This document shows positions 1 to 6,215 of a stretch of DNA of 10,000 nucleotides, piece by piece; the first letter of the stretch is position 1, and each line of letters opens with the position of its first letter. The position numbers were made by a program, and so were the translations under genes. Source of the DNA: Asticcacaulis sp. (GTDB lineage Bacteria > Pseudomonadota > Alphaproteobacteria > Caulobacterales > Caulobacteraceae); NCBI RefSeq assembly GCF_020217185.1, contig NZ_JAIWNX010000220.1, positions 1 to 10,000 on the forward strand, given 5' to 3'. The notes below the pieces were generated by a model. It did not search any database. It was not told the DNA's origin and saw nothing but the letters and a program-made list of their open reading frames with translations.

Positions 1-169
1 CACCAATAAACAGGCCGAGAAGTGTCACGCCGACGGCGATGGCCATACCGACCATGCCGTAAAGATTGCCCTGCCGCGACGTTTCGGGCGAGGACAGGCC
101 GCGCAGGGCCAGAATGAACAGCACGCCCGAAACCAGATAGGCGAGGGCAGAAAAATCAGCAAAAGACAT
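1..169 (-). CDS. pntB: NAD(P) transhydrogenase subunit beta, N-terminal fragment
   Basis: This is the first 56 codons of PntB, the membrane and NADP(H)-binding subunit of the proton-translocating transhydrogenase, which uses the proton gradient to reduce NADP+ with NADH. The fragment begins [18 protein letters not shown] and continues with ALRGLSSPETSRQGN, a stretch typical of the PntB N-terminus between its first two membrane helices. A second hydrophobic segment (GMVGMAIAVGVTLLGLFIG) then reaches the window edge. The ATG shares its A with the TGA stop of the preceding pntAB gene (TGATG), which implies translational coupling. AAGGGG seven bases upstream of the ATG, inside pntAB, is a good ribosome binding site. 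The rest of the gene, including the NADP-binding domain III, lies outside the window. Identification is strong because of both sequence and operon context. Confidence 0.93.
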   Translation of the reverse strand, partial: MSFADFSALAYLVSGVLFILALRGLSSPETSRQGNLYGMVGMAIAVGVTLLGLFIG

Positions 170-504
170 CAGTGCGCCCCTTCTTTCTTAGCCTGAGCGG
201 GACGCTCTTTTTTCTTGTACATGGCCAGCATCCGGCGCGTGACCATGAAGCCACCGAAGATATTGACGGCCGCCAGCGCGCTGGCGATGGCACCGGAGCC
301 CTTGGCAAACCAGGTGCCGGCGCCGAAACCGGAGGCCGCGGCGGCGATCAGAGCGCCGACGATGATGACCGAGGAGATGGCGTTGGTGACGGCCATCAGC
401 GGCGTATGCAGGGCCGGGGTCACCGACCAGACGACGTAATAGCCGACAAAGACCGCCAGCACGAAGATGGCGAAATGGAAGACGGTGGGATTGATATGTT
501 CCAC
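169..504 (-). CDS. pntAB: NAD(P) transhydrogenase subunit alpha part 2 (membrane part)
   Basis: The product is about 111 residues and is the small membrane subunit found where the alpha chain is split in two, as in Rhodospirillum rubrum. It corresponds to the C-terminal membrane part of E. coli PntA. Visible are three or four hydrophobic segments, the family signature [17 protein letters not shown] followed by [14 protein letters not shown], and a basic tail ([12 protein letters not shown]) on the cytoplasmic side. I chose the GTG at 504 because AAGGGGG lies six bases upstream and the protein then begins [11 protein letters not shown], as family members do. The longer reading frame up to 588 would overlap the end of pntAA and adds 28 unrelated residues. 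The gap to the pntAA stop is 10 bases and the stop overlaps the pntB start, so the three genes form one tight operon. Confidence 0.92.
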   Translation of the reverse strand: MEHINPTVFHFAIFVLAVFVGYYVVWSVTPALHTPLMAVTNAISSVIIVGALIAAAASGFGAGTWFAKGSGAIASALAAVNIFGGFMVTRRMLAMYKKKERPAQAKKEGAH

Positions 505-514
505 GGTTTCCCCC

Positions 515-1642
515 TTAATTTTGTAAGTTGGGGTGCACCACGGCACCGTTTTGCGTGACCAGAGCGGCCTTGAGAATCTCATCCTCAAAATCCGGGCTCA
601 GCGCGCCGTCCTTGATCAAAAGCCCCAGAAAGGCCTGAAGATTTTTGGCATAAAGTGCTGAGGCATCATTGGCGATGGCCGCGACGATATTGGTCGGGCC
701 ATAGATCCTGACGCCATTTGTTTCGACCACGCTGTCGGGCACGCAACCTTCGACATTTCCGCCTTGCGGGGCCGCGATATCGACCAGCACCGAACCGGCC
801 TTCATCGAGGCGACCTGCGCCGCCGTGACCAGTCGGGGGGCCGGGCGGCCGGGGATCAGGGCGGTGGTGATGACGATGTCCTGCTTGCCGATATGGCCGC
901 TGATCAGTTCGGCCTGCTTGGCCTTATAGTCGTCGGACATTTCCTTGGCATAGCCGCCGGCGGTCTGGGCGTTTTTGAACTCTTCGTCCTCGACCGCGAT
1001 GAACTTGGCCCCCAGCGATTCGACCTGTTCCTTAGTCGCAGGGCGCACATCGGTGGCGGAGACGACCGCCCCCAGACGCCGCGCCGTAGCGATGGCCTGA
1101 AGCCCGGCCACGCCGACGCCCATCACAAACACCTTGGCCGGAGCGACGGTGCCCGCCGCCGTCATCATCATCGGAAAGGCCTTGCCGTACAGGTGCGCGC
1201 CTTCGATCACAGCGCGGTAACCGGCCAGATTGGCCTGAGACGACAGGGCGTCCATCACCTGAGCGCGGGTGATGCGCGGCACGAACTCCATGGCGTAGGC
1301 GGTGGCACCGGCCTCGGCCAGCCCTTTCAGCGCGTCTTTTTCGCGGTAGGCGTCGAGCAGGGCGACGACGGTCGCGCCTTGTTTCAGCGTTTTCGCTTCG
1401 GTGATGGACGGGCCACGCACCTTGAGCAGGATGTCTGCCGACGACCACACGGCTTTGGCGTCCAAGATCTCTGCGCCCGCAGCGGTAAACGCTTCGTCGG
1501 TAAAGGCTGCGCTGAGGCCCGCGCCGGTTTCCACCACAACGCGCTGGCCGCTGGCGACCCATTTCTTCACCGTGTCGGGTGTCGCGGCGACCCGCGTTTC
1601 GCCCGTCAGGCTTTCCTTCGGTATTCCGATGACAAGAACCAA
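515..1642 (-). CDS. pntAA: NAD(P) transhydrogenase subunit alpha part 1 (NAD-binding domain I)
   Basis: This 375-residue soluble subunit binds NAD(H) and passes hydride to the NADP-binding domain of PntB on the cytoplasmic face of the membrane. The N-terminus ([18 protein letters not shown], residues 5-22) is the alanine dehydrogenase/transhydrogenase signature. The RQD loop, known in R. rubrum to organise the hydride-transfer site, is intact as R123, Q128 and D131 in [11 protein letters not shown] Rossmann fingerprint GVGVAG (175-180) is followed by D198 in ATDVRP, at the end of the second strand, as expected for NAD preference. [14 protein letters not shown] (258-271) is also diagnostic. 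The only start in frame is TTG at 1642, followed by GTT, with GGGGAGAG just upstream. The protein ends at residue 375, before any membrane segment, which confirms the split-subunit form. It heads the operon pntAA-pntAB-pntB. Confidence 0.95.
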   Translation of the reverse strand: MVLVIGIPKESLTGETRVAATPDTVKKWVASGQRVVVETGAGLSAAFTDEAFTAAGAEILDAKAVWSSADILLKVRGPSITEAKTLKQGATVVALLDAYREKDALKGLAEAGATAYAMEFVPRITRAQVMDALSSQANLAGYRAVIEGAHLYGKAFPMMMTAAGTVAPAKVFVMGVGVAGLQAIATARRLGAVVSATDVRPATKEQVESLGAKFIAVEDEEFKNAQTAGGYAKEMSDDYKAKQAELISGHIGKQDIVITTALIPGRPAPRLVTAAQVASMKAGSVLVDIAAPQGGNVEGCVPDSVVETNGVRIYGPTNIVAAIANDASALYAKNLQAFLGLLIKDGALSPDFEDEILKAALVTQNGAVVHPNLQN

Positions 1643-1665
1643 GTGTCTCTCCCCGGATTTGTCTG

Positions 1666-1695
1666 ATTACATCAGAAAAATCCTCACAATTGCAA
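1666..1695 (-). promoter_or_regulatory. Candidate promoter of the pnt operon
   Basis: Read on the minus strand, TTGCAA (1690-1695) is followed after 18 bases by TGTAAT (1666-1671). The second box matches TATAAT at five of six positions. The first box is weaker at four of six. The predicted transcript start would be near 1659, giving a leader of about 16 bases that still contains the GGGGAGAG ribosome binding site. It fits less well to the Caulobacter housekeeping consensus than to the general sigma-70 one. The assignment rests on motif reading only. Confidence 0.45.
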
Positions 1696-1769
1696 CGATT
1701 TACGCCACTTTATTCGTCTCATGCTTTGGCCTTACGGCCTTGCCGGGGTTTAGTAAAGACAGTTTTAGA

Positions 1770-1786
1770 GGCTCAAGCGTTGAGCC
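1770..1786 (-). terminator. Hairpin downstream of the DUF817 gene, possible weak terminator
   Basis: A perfect 7-base inverted repeat, GGCTCAA and TTGAGCC separated by three bases, lies 29 bases past the DUF817 stop codon. Read on the minus strand it is followed by TCTAAAACTGTCTTT, which is not a clean T-run, so termination would be inefficient. It also sits about 75 bases upstream of the pnt promoter candidate, so an operator role is an alternative. Between 1643 and 1814 I see no gene. Confidence 0.4.
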
Positions 1787-1814
1787 AGGCTGACCTGCGG
1801 CGGGTGTCAACCTA

Positions 1815-2654
1815 TCACGGTTCTGCGGATTTACGGTCTTCAACTTCCTGTGGGGCGCGTGGCGGGATGACGAGGCTGACCATGACGAAGCTGAGGACCA
1901 GCAGCAGCGCCCACGCCCCCATCTTGTGCAGGCTGACCATGTGCCAGACGTCCTGATCCGGATAGACCCAGGTGCGCGTGGCCGTGCCGATATTTTCCGC
2001 CACCCACAGGAAGAAGGCCGTCAGTGCATTGGCGAGGATGAAGGGCATGCGCCGGTCTGTCTGATCGACACGGAAGACGATCCAGCTTCGCCACCACAGC
2101 CCGCCGATCGCGGCGAACAGCAGATAGCGAAAATCCCAGATATAGTGATGGGTGAAGAAGTTGAGATAGATCAGCGCCGCCAGCAAATAGGTGGCCCATA
2201 AGGGCGGATAGTGGGTGTATCTGAGGTCCATTACCCGACTGGCGCGGGCAATGAATGAGCCGACGCAGGCATACATGAAGCCTGTAAACAGCGGCACACC
2301 CGCGATGCGGATGACGGCTTCGTCCGGATAGGTCCAGGAGCCCATATGCGTCTTGAAAATCTCCATCACCGTGCCGACGACGTGATAGAGGAAGATGACC
2401 CGCGCCTCCTCGAAGGTTTCCAGACGCAGGACAAGCATCAGGATTTGCAGGATCACCGCCGCGACGAACAGGAAGTCGTAGCGCAGCAGCGGGGCCTTAT
2501 CCGGCCAGAACAGGTGCGTGGCGATCAACAGCCCCAGCATGGCCGCGCCGAACAGGCATGACCACGCCATCTTCAGACCAAACAGGATAAATTCGGCCAG
2601 TGGCGCGGGCAACCGGTCGAGCGTGTGGTGGATGAACCGCCGCGCCGGTTGCAA
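1815..2654 (-). CDS. DUF817 family integral membrane protein (YoaT-like)
   Basis: The product is up to 279 residues with about eight hydrophobic segments and belongs to the DUF817 family, whose Bacillus member is YoaT. The function is not known. Family hallmarks visible are RLETFEEARVIFLYHVVGT, FKTHMGSWTYPDE, the GVPLFTGFMYACVGSFIAR segment, NFFTHHYIWD, and a C-terminal WVAENIGTATRTWVYP followed by a final helix. Paired His residues and conserved acidic and Trp residues inside membrane segments suggest a small-molecule or cofactor site, but that is inference. The start is uncertain. The first start codon in frame is TTG at 2654, which lies in the T-tract of the terminator of the upstream gene and has no ribosome binding site. 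A second TTG (codon 15, position 2612) and ATG (codon 29, position 2570) are alternatives. The homologous N-terminus as I remember it favours the longer form. It lies 47 bases downstream of the oxidase subunit gene. Confidence 0.85.
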   Translation of the reverse strand: MQPARRFIHHTLDRLPAPLAEFILFGLKMAWSCLFGAAMLGLLIATHLFWPDKAPLLRYDFLFVAAVILQILMLVLRLETFEEARVIFLYHVVGTVMEIFKTHMGSWTYPDEAVIRIAGVPLFTGFMYACVGSFIARASRVMDLRYTHYPPLWATYLLAALIYLNFFTHHYIWDFRYLLFAAIGGLWWRSWIVFRVDQTDRRMPFILANALTAFFLWVAENIGTATRTWVYPDQDVWHMVSLHKMGAWALLLVLSFVMVSLVIPPRAPQEVEDRKSAEP

Positions 2655-2680
2655 AAAAGGCCCCAGCGGGTGGGGCCTTT
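2653..2680 (-). terminator. Strong intrinsic terminator downstream of the oxidase subunit IV gene
   Basis: On the minus strand AAAGGCCCCA (2671-2680) pairs perfectly with TGGGGCCTTT (2656-2665) across a five-base loop. The sequence runs into six consecutive T (2653-2658). The stem of ten base pairs plus the U-tract is a textbook Rho-independent terminator acting on the gene ending at 2702. On the plus strand the 3' side has only three T, so it is mainly one-directional. It overlaps the first possible start codon of the DUF817 gene. Confidence 0.9.
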
Positions 2681-2701
2681 GGCTCTGATCTATTGGCGCG
2701 C

Positions 2702-2944
2702 TCAGTGGGCGTCCGGCTTCTTCTTGAGCACCAGAAAGCCAATCACGGCCACTACGGCCGAAACGAAGCCGGCGATGAAGAAGCCCGCGCCCTTAACGGC
2801 GAACAGAAGCACGAAGAACAGGATGCCAACGGCGATGATCAGACTGCCCCACTTGGTCAGGCCCATGAACAGGTCGTAGGTTTCCGACTGTTCGTGGATG
2901 TCCATGTCGCCCTTGTGGTAGTCGCCCGATTGATGTCCGGCCAT
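2702..2944 (-). CDS. aa3-type cytochrome c oxidase subunit IV
   Basis: This 80-residue membrane protein belongs to the bacterial aa3-type oxidase subunit IV family (COX4_pro_2), a small accessory subunit bound to the terminal oxidase in alphaproteobacteria. The diagnostic part is residues 14-40, MDIHEQSETYDLFMGLTKWG running into a membrane helix: the soluble DMDI..H...TY..F...TKWG pattern followed by the helix is typical. The classical family member has one helix. This one has a second hydrophobic stretch (about 54-73) before a basic tail, KKKPDAH. I chose ATG 2944 because it gives the expected N-terminus and has AGGGA ten bases upstream. Upstream in-frame codons would run back through the promoter. 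The gene stands alone here: no other oxidase subunit gene is in the window. It has its own promoter candidate and its own strong terminator, so it is probably monocistronic. Confidence 0.88.
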   Translation of the reverse strand: MAGHQSGDYHKGDMDIHEQSETYDLFMGLTKWGSLIIAVGILFFVLLFAVKGAGFFIAGFVSAVVAVIGFLVLKKKPDAH

Positions 2945-2981
2945 TGGATTCGTGTCCCTGAAAAAGTCTGTTGTTCGTACT

Positions 2982-3010
2982 TTTCTACAAAAGCGAGGCT
3001 TTGCGGTCAA
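2982..3010 (-). promoter_or_regulatory. Candidate housekeeping promoter of the oxidase subunit IV gene
   Basis: Read on the minus strand, TTGACC (3005-3010) matches the -35 consensus at five of six positions. After exactly 17 bases TAGAAA (2982-2987) follows at the -10 position, with four of six matches. The TTGACCG start and the spacing also fit the Caulobacter housekeeping consensus reasonably well. The transcript would start near 2975, giving a leader of about 30 bases. The spacer contains a short inverted repeat, AAAGC and GCTTT, around GAG. A TATAAA at 3062-3067 on the plus strand has no matching -35 box, so the promoter of the divergent YitT gene remains unidentified. Confidence 0.6.
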
Positions 3011-3137
3011 CGGCTGATGGACGCAGGCGCTGAAATCGCCTAAAACGGTTGCAAGTGAAATTATAAAAGCAGGTTCCGGCGTGATCCGGACAGGGATGAA
3101 CGACAGGCGGGTGGGATCTGGGTTTAGAGCCACACGC

Positions 3138-3794
3138 ATGATTTTTGCCAGACTTTGGGCCTCACTGAAGCCCGGTAACACCAATGACGGATCGACGGAG
3201 CGTCTGAAGCACACACCTCTGGAGGACGCCTATGCCTTCGCTATTGGCTGTTCGATGATCGTGCTGGGGATCGTCCTGCTGAAGACCGTCGGGCTGGTCA
3301 CCGGCGGCGTGGCCGGGATTGCACTGCTGGTCTCCTATCTGATCCCGCTGCCGGTCGGCGTGCTGTTCATGCTGATTAATGTGCCCTTTTTCATCTTTGC
3401 CTATCTGGGCATGGGCCGGGTCTTCATGATCAAGACCATCATCGTTTCCATGGCGATCATGGGGCTGGCCGTGCTGATGCCGATGGCCGTGCATATCGAC
3501 TATGTGCAGCCCTTGTTTGCCGCCGTCTTCGGCGGGACGATCATCGGCATGGGGATATTGTCGCTGGCAAGGCACGGAGCCGGGGCCGGAGGTACGGGCG
3601 TCTTATCCCTCTATCTTCAGAAAAAACGCGGCATCAATGCCGGTCAGACGCAACTGATCATCGACCTGATTATTATGGCGGCGTCGATGTTCGTCATACC
3701 GGGGGAGCGGCTATTGTACTCGGTTGTGTCGGCGGCGGCCATGAGTCTGGTCATGATGAGCTGGCACCGCCCGGAGCGCTATATCGGACGGTAA
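3138..3794 (+). CDS. YitT family (DUF161) integral membrane protein
   Basis: This membrane protein of about 218 residues has five or six hydrophobic segments and belongs to the YitT/DUF161 family, whose molecular function is not established and whose members are often guessed to be transporters. Visible family features are HTPLEDAYAFAIG before the first helix, the first-loop motif KTVGLVTGGVAGIALLVSY, the short loop LPVGVLFMLINVPFFIFAY, a GGTIIGMGI helix start, then HGAGAGGTGVLSLYLQKK and GINAGQTQLIIDLIIM, which match the glycine-rich signature and following helix of YitT. A soluble C-terminal domain of long YitT proteins is absent, so this is the short form. The start is not certain: ATG 3138 gives a normal-length N-terminus, while ATG 3096 and GTG 3081 in the same frame would add 14 or 19 residues. 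None has a strong ribosome binding site. The gene is divergent from the oxidase subunit gene. Confidence 0.8.
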   Translation: MIFARLWASLKPGNTNDGSTERLKHTPLEDAYAFAIGCSMIVLGIVLLKTVGLVTGGVAGIALLVSYLIPLPVGVLFMLINVPFFIFAYLGMGRVFMIKTIIVSMAIMGLAVLMPMAVHIDYVQPLFAAVFGGTIIGMGILSLARHGAGAGGTGVLSLYLQKKRGINAGQTQLIIDLIIMAASMFVIPGERLLYSVVSAAAMSLVMMSWHRPERYIGR

Positions 3795-3805
3795 AGGCTC
3801 TTTAC
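3791..3805 (+). repeat. Short inverted repeat at the YitT stop codon
   Basis: GTAAAG and CTTTAC form a perfect 6-base inverted repeat around GCT, with the TAA stop codon inside the left arm. No T-run follows on the plus strand, so it is not a convincing terminator. AAAGG within it could act as ribosome binding site for a TTG at 3806, the alternative start of the next gene. Confidence 0.4.
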
Positions 3806-3835
3806 TTGGCGATTGGGTTCTCACAGATTAATTCA

Positions 3836-4246
3836 ATGCGCTTAAGTGATGATCGCCCGGTCTATATCCGCTTCGTTTGTTTCAAGACCATCGAAGGGCA
3901 AAGACATGCCTTGGGTATATTTCAAGCCTGCGATGACGCGCAGGATAGTCATTATGCAGAGGGCTGGGCGCTCGCCCTACTGAACGAAACCTATGATTGG
4001 TTCTGTCGTCATTTAAAAAAACCAGATCGACTTTATCACGGTGATAGATGGCATCCCGGCAATCCCGGTTTGTCGTGGTTTAAACCCGAGGCGGTGGAGC
4101 ATATTCGCCGCATGTATGACCTTAAAACAGCTCTGGAGGCCTGCGGGGTCCATATAGAGGTCTTGACGACACGTGACGTAGGACAAGTCCTTTATGAGGA
4201 CGCACATCAGGTGTGCGCTGTACCGTCAAGACATACGTTCGGGTGA
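3836..4246 (+). CDS. Conserved-looking hypothetical protein
   Basis: I do not recognise a characterised family for this 136-residue soluble protein. It has no signal peptide or membrane segment. It is rich in aromatic residues and His: IRFVCFKT near the start, then HYAEGWALALLNETYDWFCRHL, then RLYHGDRWHPGNPGLSWFK, then HIRRMYDLKTALEACGVHIEVLTTRDVGQVLYEDAHQVCAVP at the end. The last part looks like a small alpha/beta unit in which VHIEVLTTRDVGQVLYED would be strand, turn, strand. I have an impression that similar short proteins occur widely in alphaproteobacteria, but cannot confirm it. ATG 3836 is preferred because the N-terminus then begins directly with MRLSDDRPVYIRF. TTG 3806, with AAAGG nearby, would add ten residues. 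The coding sequence is visibly richer in A+T than its neighbours. It may be co-transcribed with the YitT gene, 41 bases upstream. Confidence 0.7.
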   Translation: MRLSDDRPVYIRFVCFKTIEGQRHALGIFQACDDAQDSHYAEGWALALLNETYDWFCRHLKKPDRLYHGDRWHPGNPGLSWFKPEAVEHIRRMYDLKTALEACGVHIEVLTTRDVGQVLYEDAHQVCAVPSRHTFG

Positions 4247-4259
4247 AGCGTTTGTCTTG
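4227..4259 (+). terminator. Long hairpin over the stop codon between convergent genes, probable terminator
   Basis: CAAGACA (4227-4233) pairs with TGTCTTG (4253-4259). After one T-T mismatch, ACG pairs with CGT, and TTC pairs with GAA beside a bulged G, around a GGGT tetraloop. That gives about 13 base pairs. The TGA stop of the hypothetical gene (4244-4246) lies near the loop. The plus-strand 3' side continues TCTCCTCTAAT, a pyrimidine-rich but imperfect U-tract. The position, between two convergent genes only 41 bases apart, supports a terminator role, mainly for the plus strand. Confidence 0.5.
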
Positions 4260-4287
4260 TCTCCTCTAATGAAAAGAAAGATTGAAC

Positions 4288-6102
4288 CTAAACCAGCGCT
4301 TCGAACTGATCGATCAGGCCTTTCAGCCGCTGGCAACCCATCTCCCAGAAGGCCTTTTCGCGCGGATTGAGCCCAAACGGGGCCAGCGCCTCGACATAGG
4401 TCTTCGTCCCGCCCGCCGACAGAAGCTGCGCGTAGAGCGGGGTGAAGGCTTCGGGGTTTTCGCGTCGCTTTTCCATCAGGGCCGACACCAGCAGGTCACC
4501 GAACGCATAGGCATAGACGTAGAAGGGTGCGTGGACGAAGTGGCTGATATAGGCCCACCAGTATTCATAGCCGTCATTCAGCTTGATCGCGGGCCCCAGT
4601 GACTCGCCCATCACCTCAAGCCACAGGGCGTTCAGCCGATCGACCGGCACCTCGCCCTCAAGACGTTCGGCATGGAAGCGTTCTTCAAAGCGATGGAAGG
4701 CGATCTGACGCACCACGCTATTGAGGCCATCCTCGATCTTGCCGGCCAGCAGCGCCTTCCTGTCTTCGGGCGAGGCATCAGCCACCAGATATTCGAACAC
4801 CAGTCCTTCGGCAAAGATCGACGCGGTTTCCGCCAAAGTCAGCGGCGTGTCGGCGAGGATCGACCCCAGAGGCGCGGCCAGAGTCTGATGCACCGCATGG
4901 CCCAGTTCGTGGGCCAGGGTCAGCATTTCGCGCCGCTCACCCGTGAAGTTGAGCATGACATAGGGGTGGTGGCTGGACGACACGGGGTGGGCATAGGCCC
5001 CCGACGTCTTGCCTTCGCGCGGCTGGGCGTCGATCCACGGCTTTTCAAAAAAGACGGCAGCGCGCTCGGCAAAGTCTGGCCCCAGACGGGCGAAGGAATC
5101 GAGCACAATGCGCTTGGCTTCGTCCCAGCTATACAGTTTCGGAGCGGCGTTGGTCAGGGGGGCATTGCGGTCCCAGAAATTCAATACCGTCTTGCCCATG
5201 ACCTTCGCCTTCAGCGCATAGTAGCGGTGCGACAGGGCGGCGTAGGATTCGCTCACGGCCTCGGCCATGGCATCGACAGCATCGCCATCGACCTCATTGG
5301 CCAGATGGCGCGAGGCGGCGGGCGTGGCGAACTTACGCCAGCGGTCTTCGACCTGCTTTTCAAAGGCCAGCGTATTGAGCGCCAGAGCCAGCACCGGCGC
5401 ATTGTCCTTCAAGGCCACAGACAGGCCTTCGGCAGCGGCCTTGCGCACGGCTTCGTCAGGCGAGGACAGGCGCGTCAGGGCGTCGTTGAGCGTCAGGATT
5501 TCGGGCTTCGACTTCGGCCCGATTCTGACGCGCAAACGGGTCAGGGTCTCATCGAACAGGCGCACCCACGAGGCGGCACCGGGCATTTTTTCCAGCAGCA
5601 GCTTTTCCAGATCGGCTGATAATTCGTGCGGGCGGTTGGCGCGGATACGCCGCAGCCACGGTCGCCATTTCTGGGCCTTTTCGGTGACACGCAGCGCCTG
5701 TTCGATCTCCCAGTCTTCCAACTGGTTCAGTTCCAGCGACAGGAACAGGCTGTCGGTCGAGATCAGCGCTGCCTTGTTACGCAGGTCGGCATCGAGCTTG
5801 GCGATCTGTGTATCTTCGCGGGCGATGGTCGAGGCGAGCGTCGTATAGGCCATGGCCCCTGCCATGCGGTCCGAGGCGCGCTCATAAAGCGTGGCCGCCT
5901 GATCGATCAGCAGGCCCAGCCGCTCGGCATTACCGCGCGCTGCGACGAAATTGCCCTGTAGCTTCTGAAGCTCTTTCAGGGTCGCCGCCGCTTCGGCAAA
6001 GTCGGCAGCGATCTTCGGATCGTCCACACCGCTGTAAAGATCGGTCAGATCCCAGACGGGAAGGGCGTCGGTGGCTAGGGCCGCGGAGTCGATCTGTGTC
6101 AT
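4288..6102 (-). CDS. pepF: M3 family oligoendopeptidase (PepF-type)
   Basis: This cytoplasmic zinc metallopeptidase of 604 residues should cleave short peptides during peptide turnover. The M3 catalytic motif is intact in LTLAHELGHAVHQ: H398 and H402 bind zinc and E399 is the catalytic base. E425 in TLAETASIFAE is the expected third zinc ligand. Near the C-terminus the family's substrate-side segment is present (SHFVHAPFYVYAYAFGDLLVSAL, about residues 520-542), with the tyrosines and His that usually contact substrate. The N-terminal 200 residues form the helical PepF domain (WDLTDLYSG start). Length is normal for the clade of PepF-like proteins of about 600 residues. No signal peptide is seen. 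ATG 6102 is chosen because TAAGG lies seven bases upstream and the N-terminus MTQIDSAALATDALPVWDL fits. The gene is divergent from the exported protein gene and convergent with the hypothetical one. Confidence 0.93.
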   Translation of the reverse strand: MTQIDSAALATDALPVWDLTDLYSGVDDPKIAADFAEAAATLKELQKLQGNFVAARGNAERLGLLIDQAATLYERASDRMAGAMAYTTLASTIAREDTQIAKLDADLRNKAALISTDSLFLSLELNQLEDWEIEQALRVTEKAQKWRPWLRRIRANRPHELSADLEKLLLEKMPGAASWVRLFDETLTRLRVRIGPKSKPEILTLNDALTRLSSPDEAVRKAAAEGLSVALKDNAPVLALALNTLAFEKQVEDRWRKFATPAASRHLANEVDGDAVDAMAEAVSESYAALSHRYYALKAKVMGKTVLNFWDRNAPLTNAAPKLYSWDEAKRIVLDSFARLGPDFAERAAVFFEKPWIDAQPREGKTSGAYAHPVSSSHHPYVMLNFTGERREMLTLAHELGHAVHQTLAAPLGSILADTPLTLAETASIFAEGLVFEYLVADASPEDRKALLAGKIEDGLNSVVRQIAFHRFEERFHAERLEGEVPVDRLNALWLEVMGESLGPAIKLNDGYEYWWAYISHFVHAPFYVYAYAFGDLLVSALMEKRRENPEAFTPLYAQLLSAGGTKTYVEALAPFGLNPREKAFWEMGCQRLKGLIDQFEALV

Positions 6103-6123
6103 ATCATGGCCTTAGCTAAAACG

Positions 6124-6161
6124 CCGGAGAAAAGCGAGGGCTTTCAAGGTGCCGGCTCCGG
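6124..6161 (-). repeat. Nested inverted repeats in the leader region of pepF
   Basis: CCGGAG (6124-6129) can pair with CTCCGG (6156-6161), enclosing AAAGC and GCTTT (6131-6144) around a GAGG loop. The region lies 22 to 59 bases upstream of the pepF start. It is the only structure I see in the 113-base divergent spacer. The inner hairpin is nearly identical to one in the promoter of the oxidase subunit IV gene (2989-3002). No clear -35/-10 pair is visible for either gene in this spacer. Confidence 0.35.
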
Positions 6162-6215
6162 ATTTACAGCCGAAACCACAGGGTTTAAGCTGTGCGGCAA
6201 TAAGGGGAGGCGGGG

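Noticed and set aside
764..1666. A 300-codon plus-strand frame opposite pntAA
   Set aside because: It is antisense to a fully conserved NAD-binding subunit and has biased Gly/Arg/His composition with no domain pattern.
1726..1741. GGCC-TTAC-GGCC repeat upstream of the pnt operon
   Set aside because: The pairing is only four bases and the flanks do not extend it; it also reads as a short direct repeat of no evident role.
2497..2742. An 81-codon minus-strand frame spanning the terminator before the DUF817 gene
   Set aside because: It runs through a perfect terminator hairpin and overlaps two supported genes in another frame; the product is Arg/Pro-rich and unremarkable.
3062..3067. TATAAA as -10 box for the YitT-type gene
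   Set aside because: No acceptable -35 sequence lies 15-19 bases upstream, so it is not listed as a promoter, though it would be compatible with the ATG starts at 3096 or 3138.
4201..4217. CGCACA/TGTGCG inverted repeat
   Set aside because: It lies within the coding sequence of the hypothetical gene, is only six base pairs and lacks a T-run; the longer hairpin just downstream explains termination better.
4672..5619. A 315-codon plus-strand frame inside pepF
   Set aside because: It is entirely antisense to the conserved M3 peptidase coding sequence, including its zinc motif, and shows the usual shadow composition.
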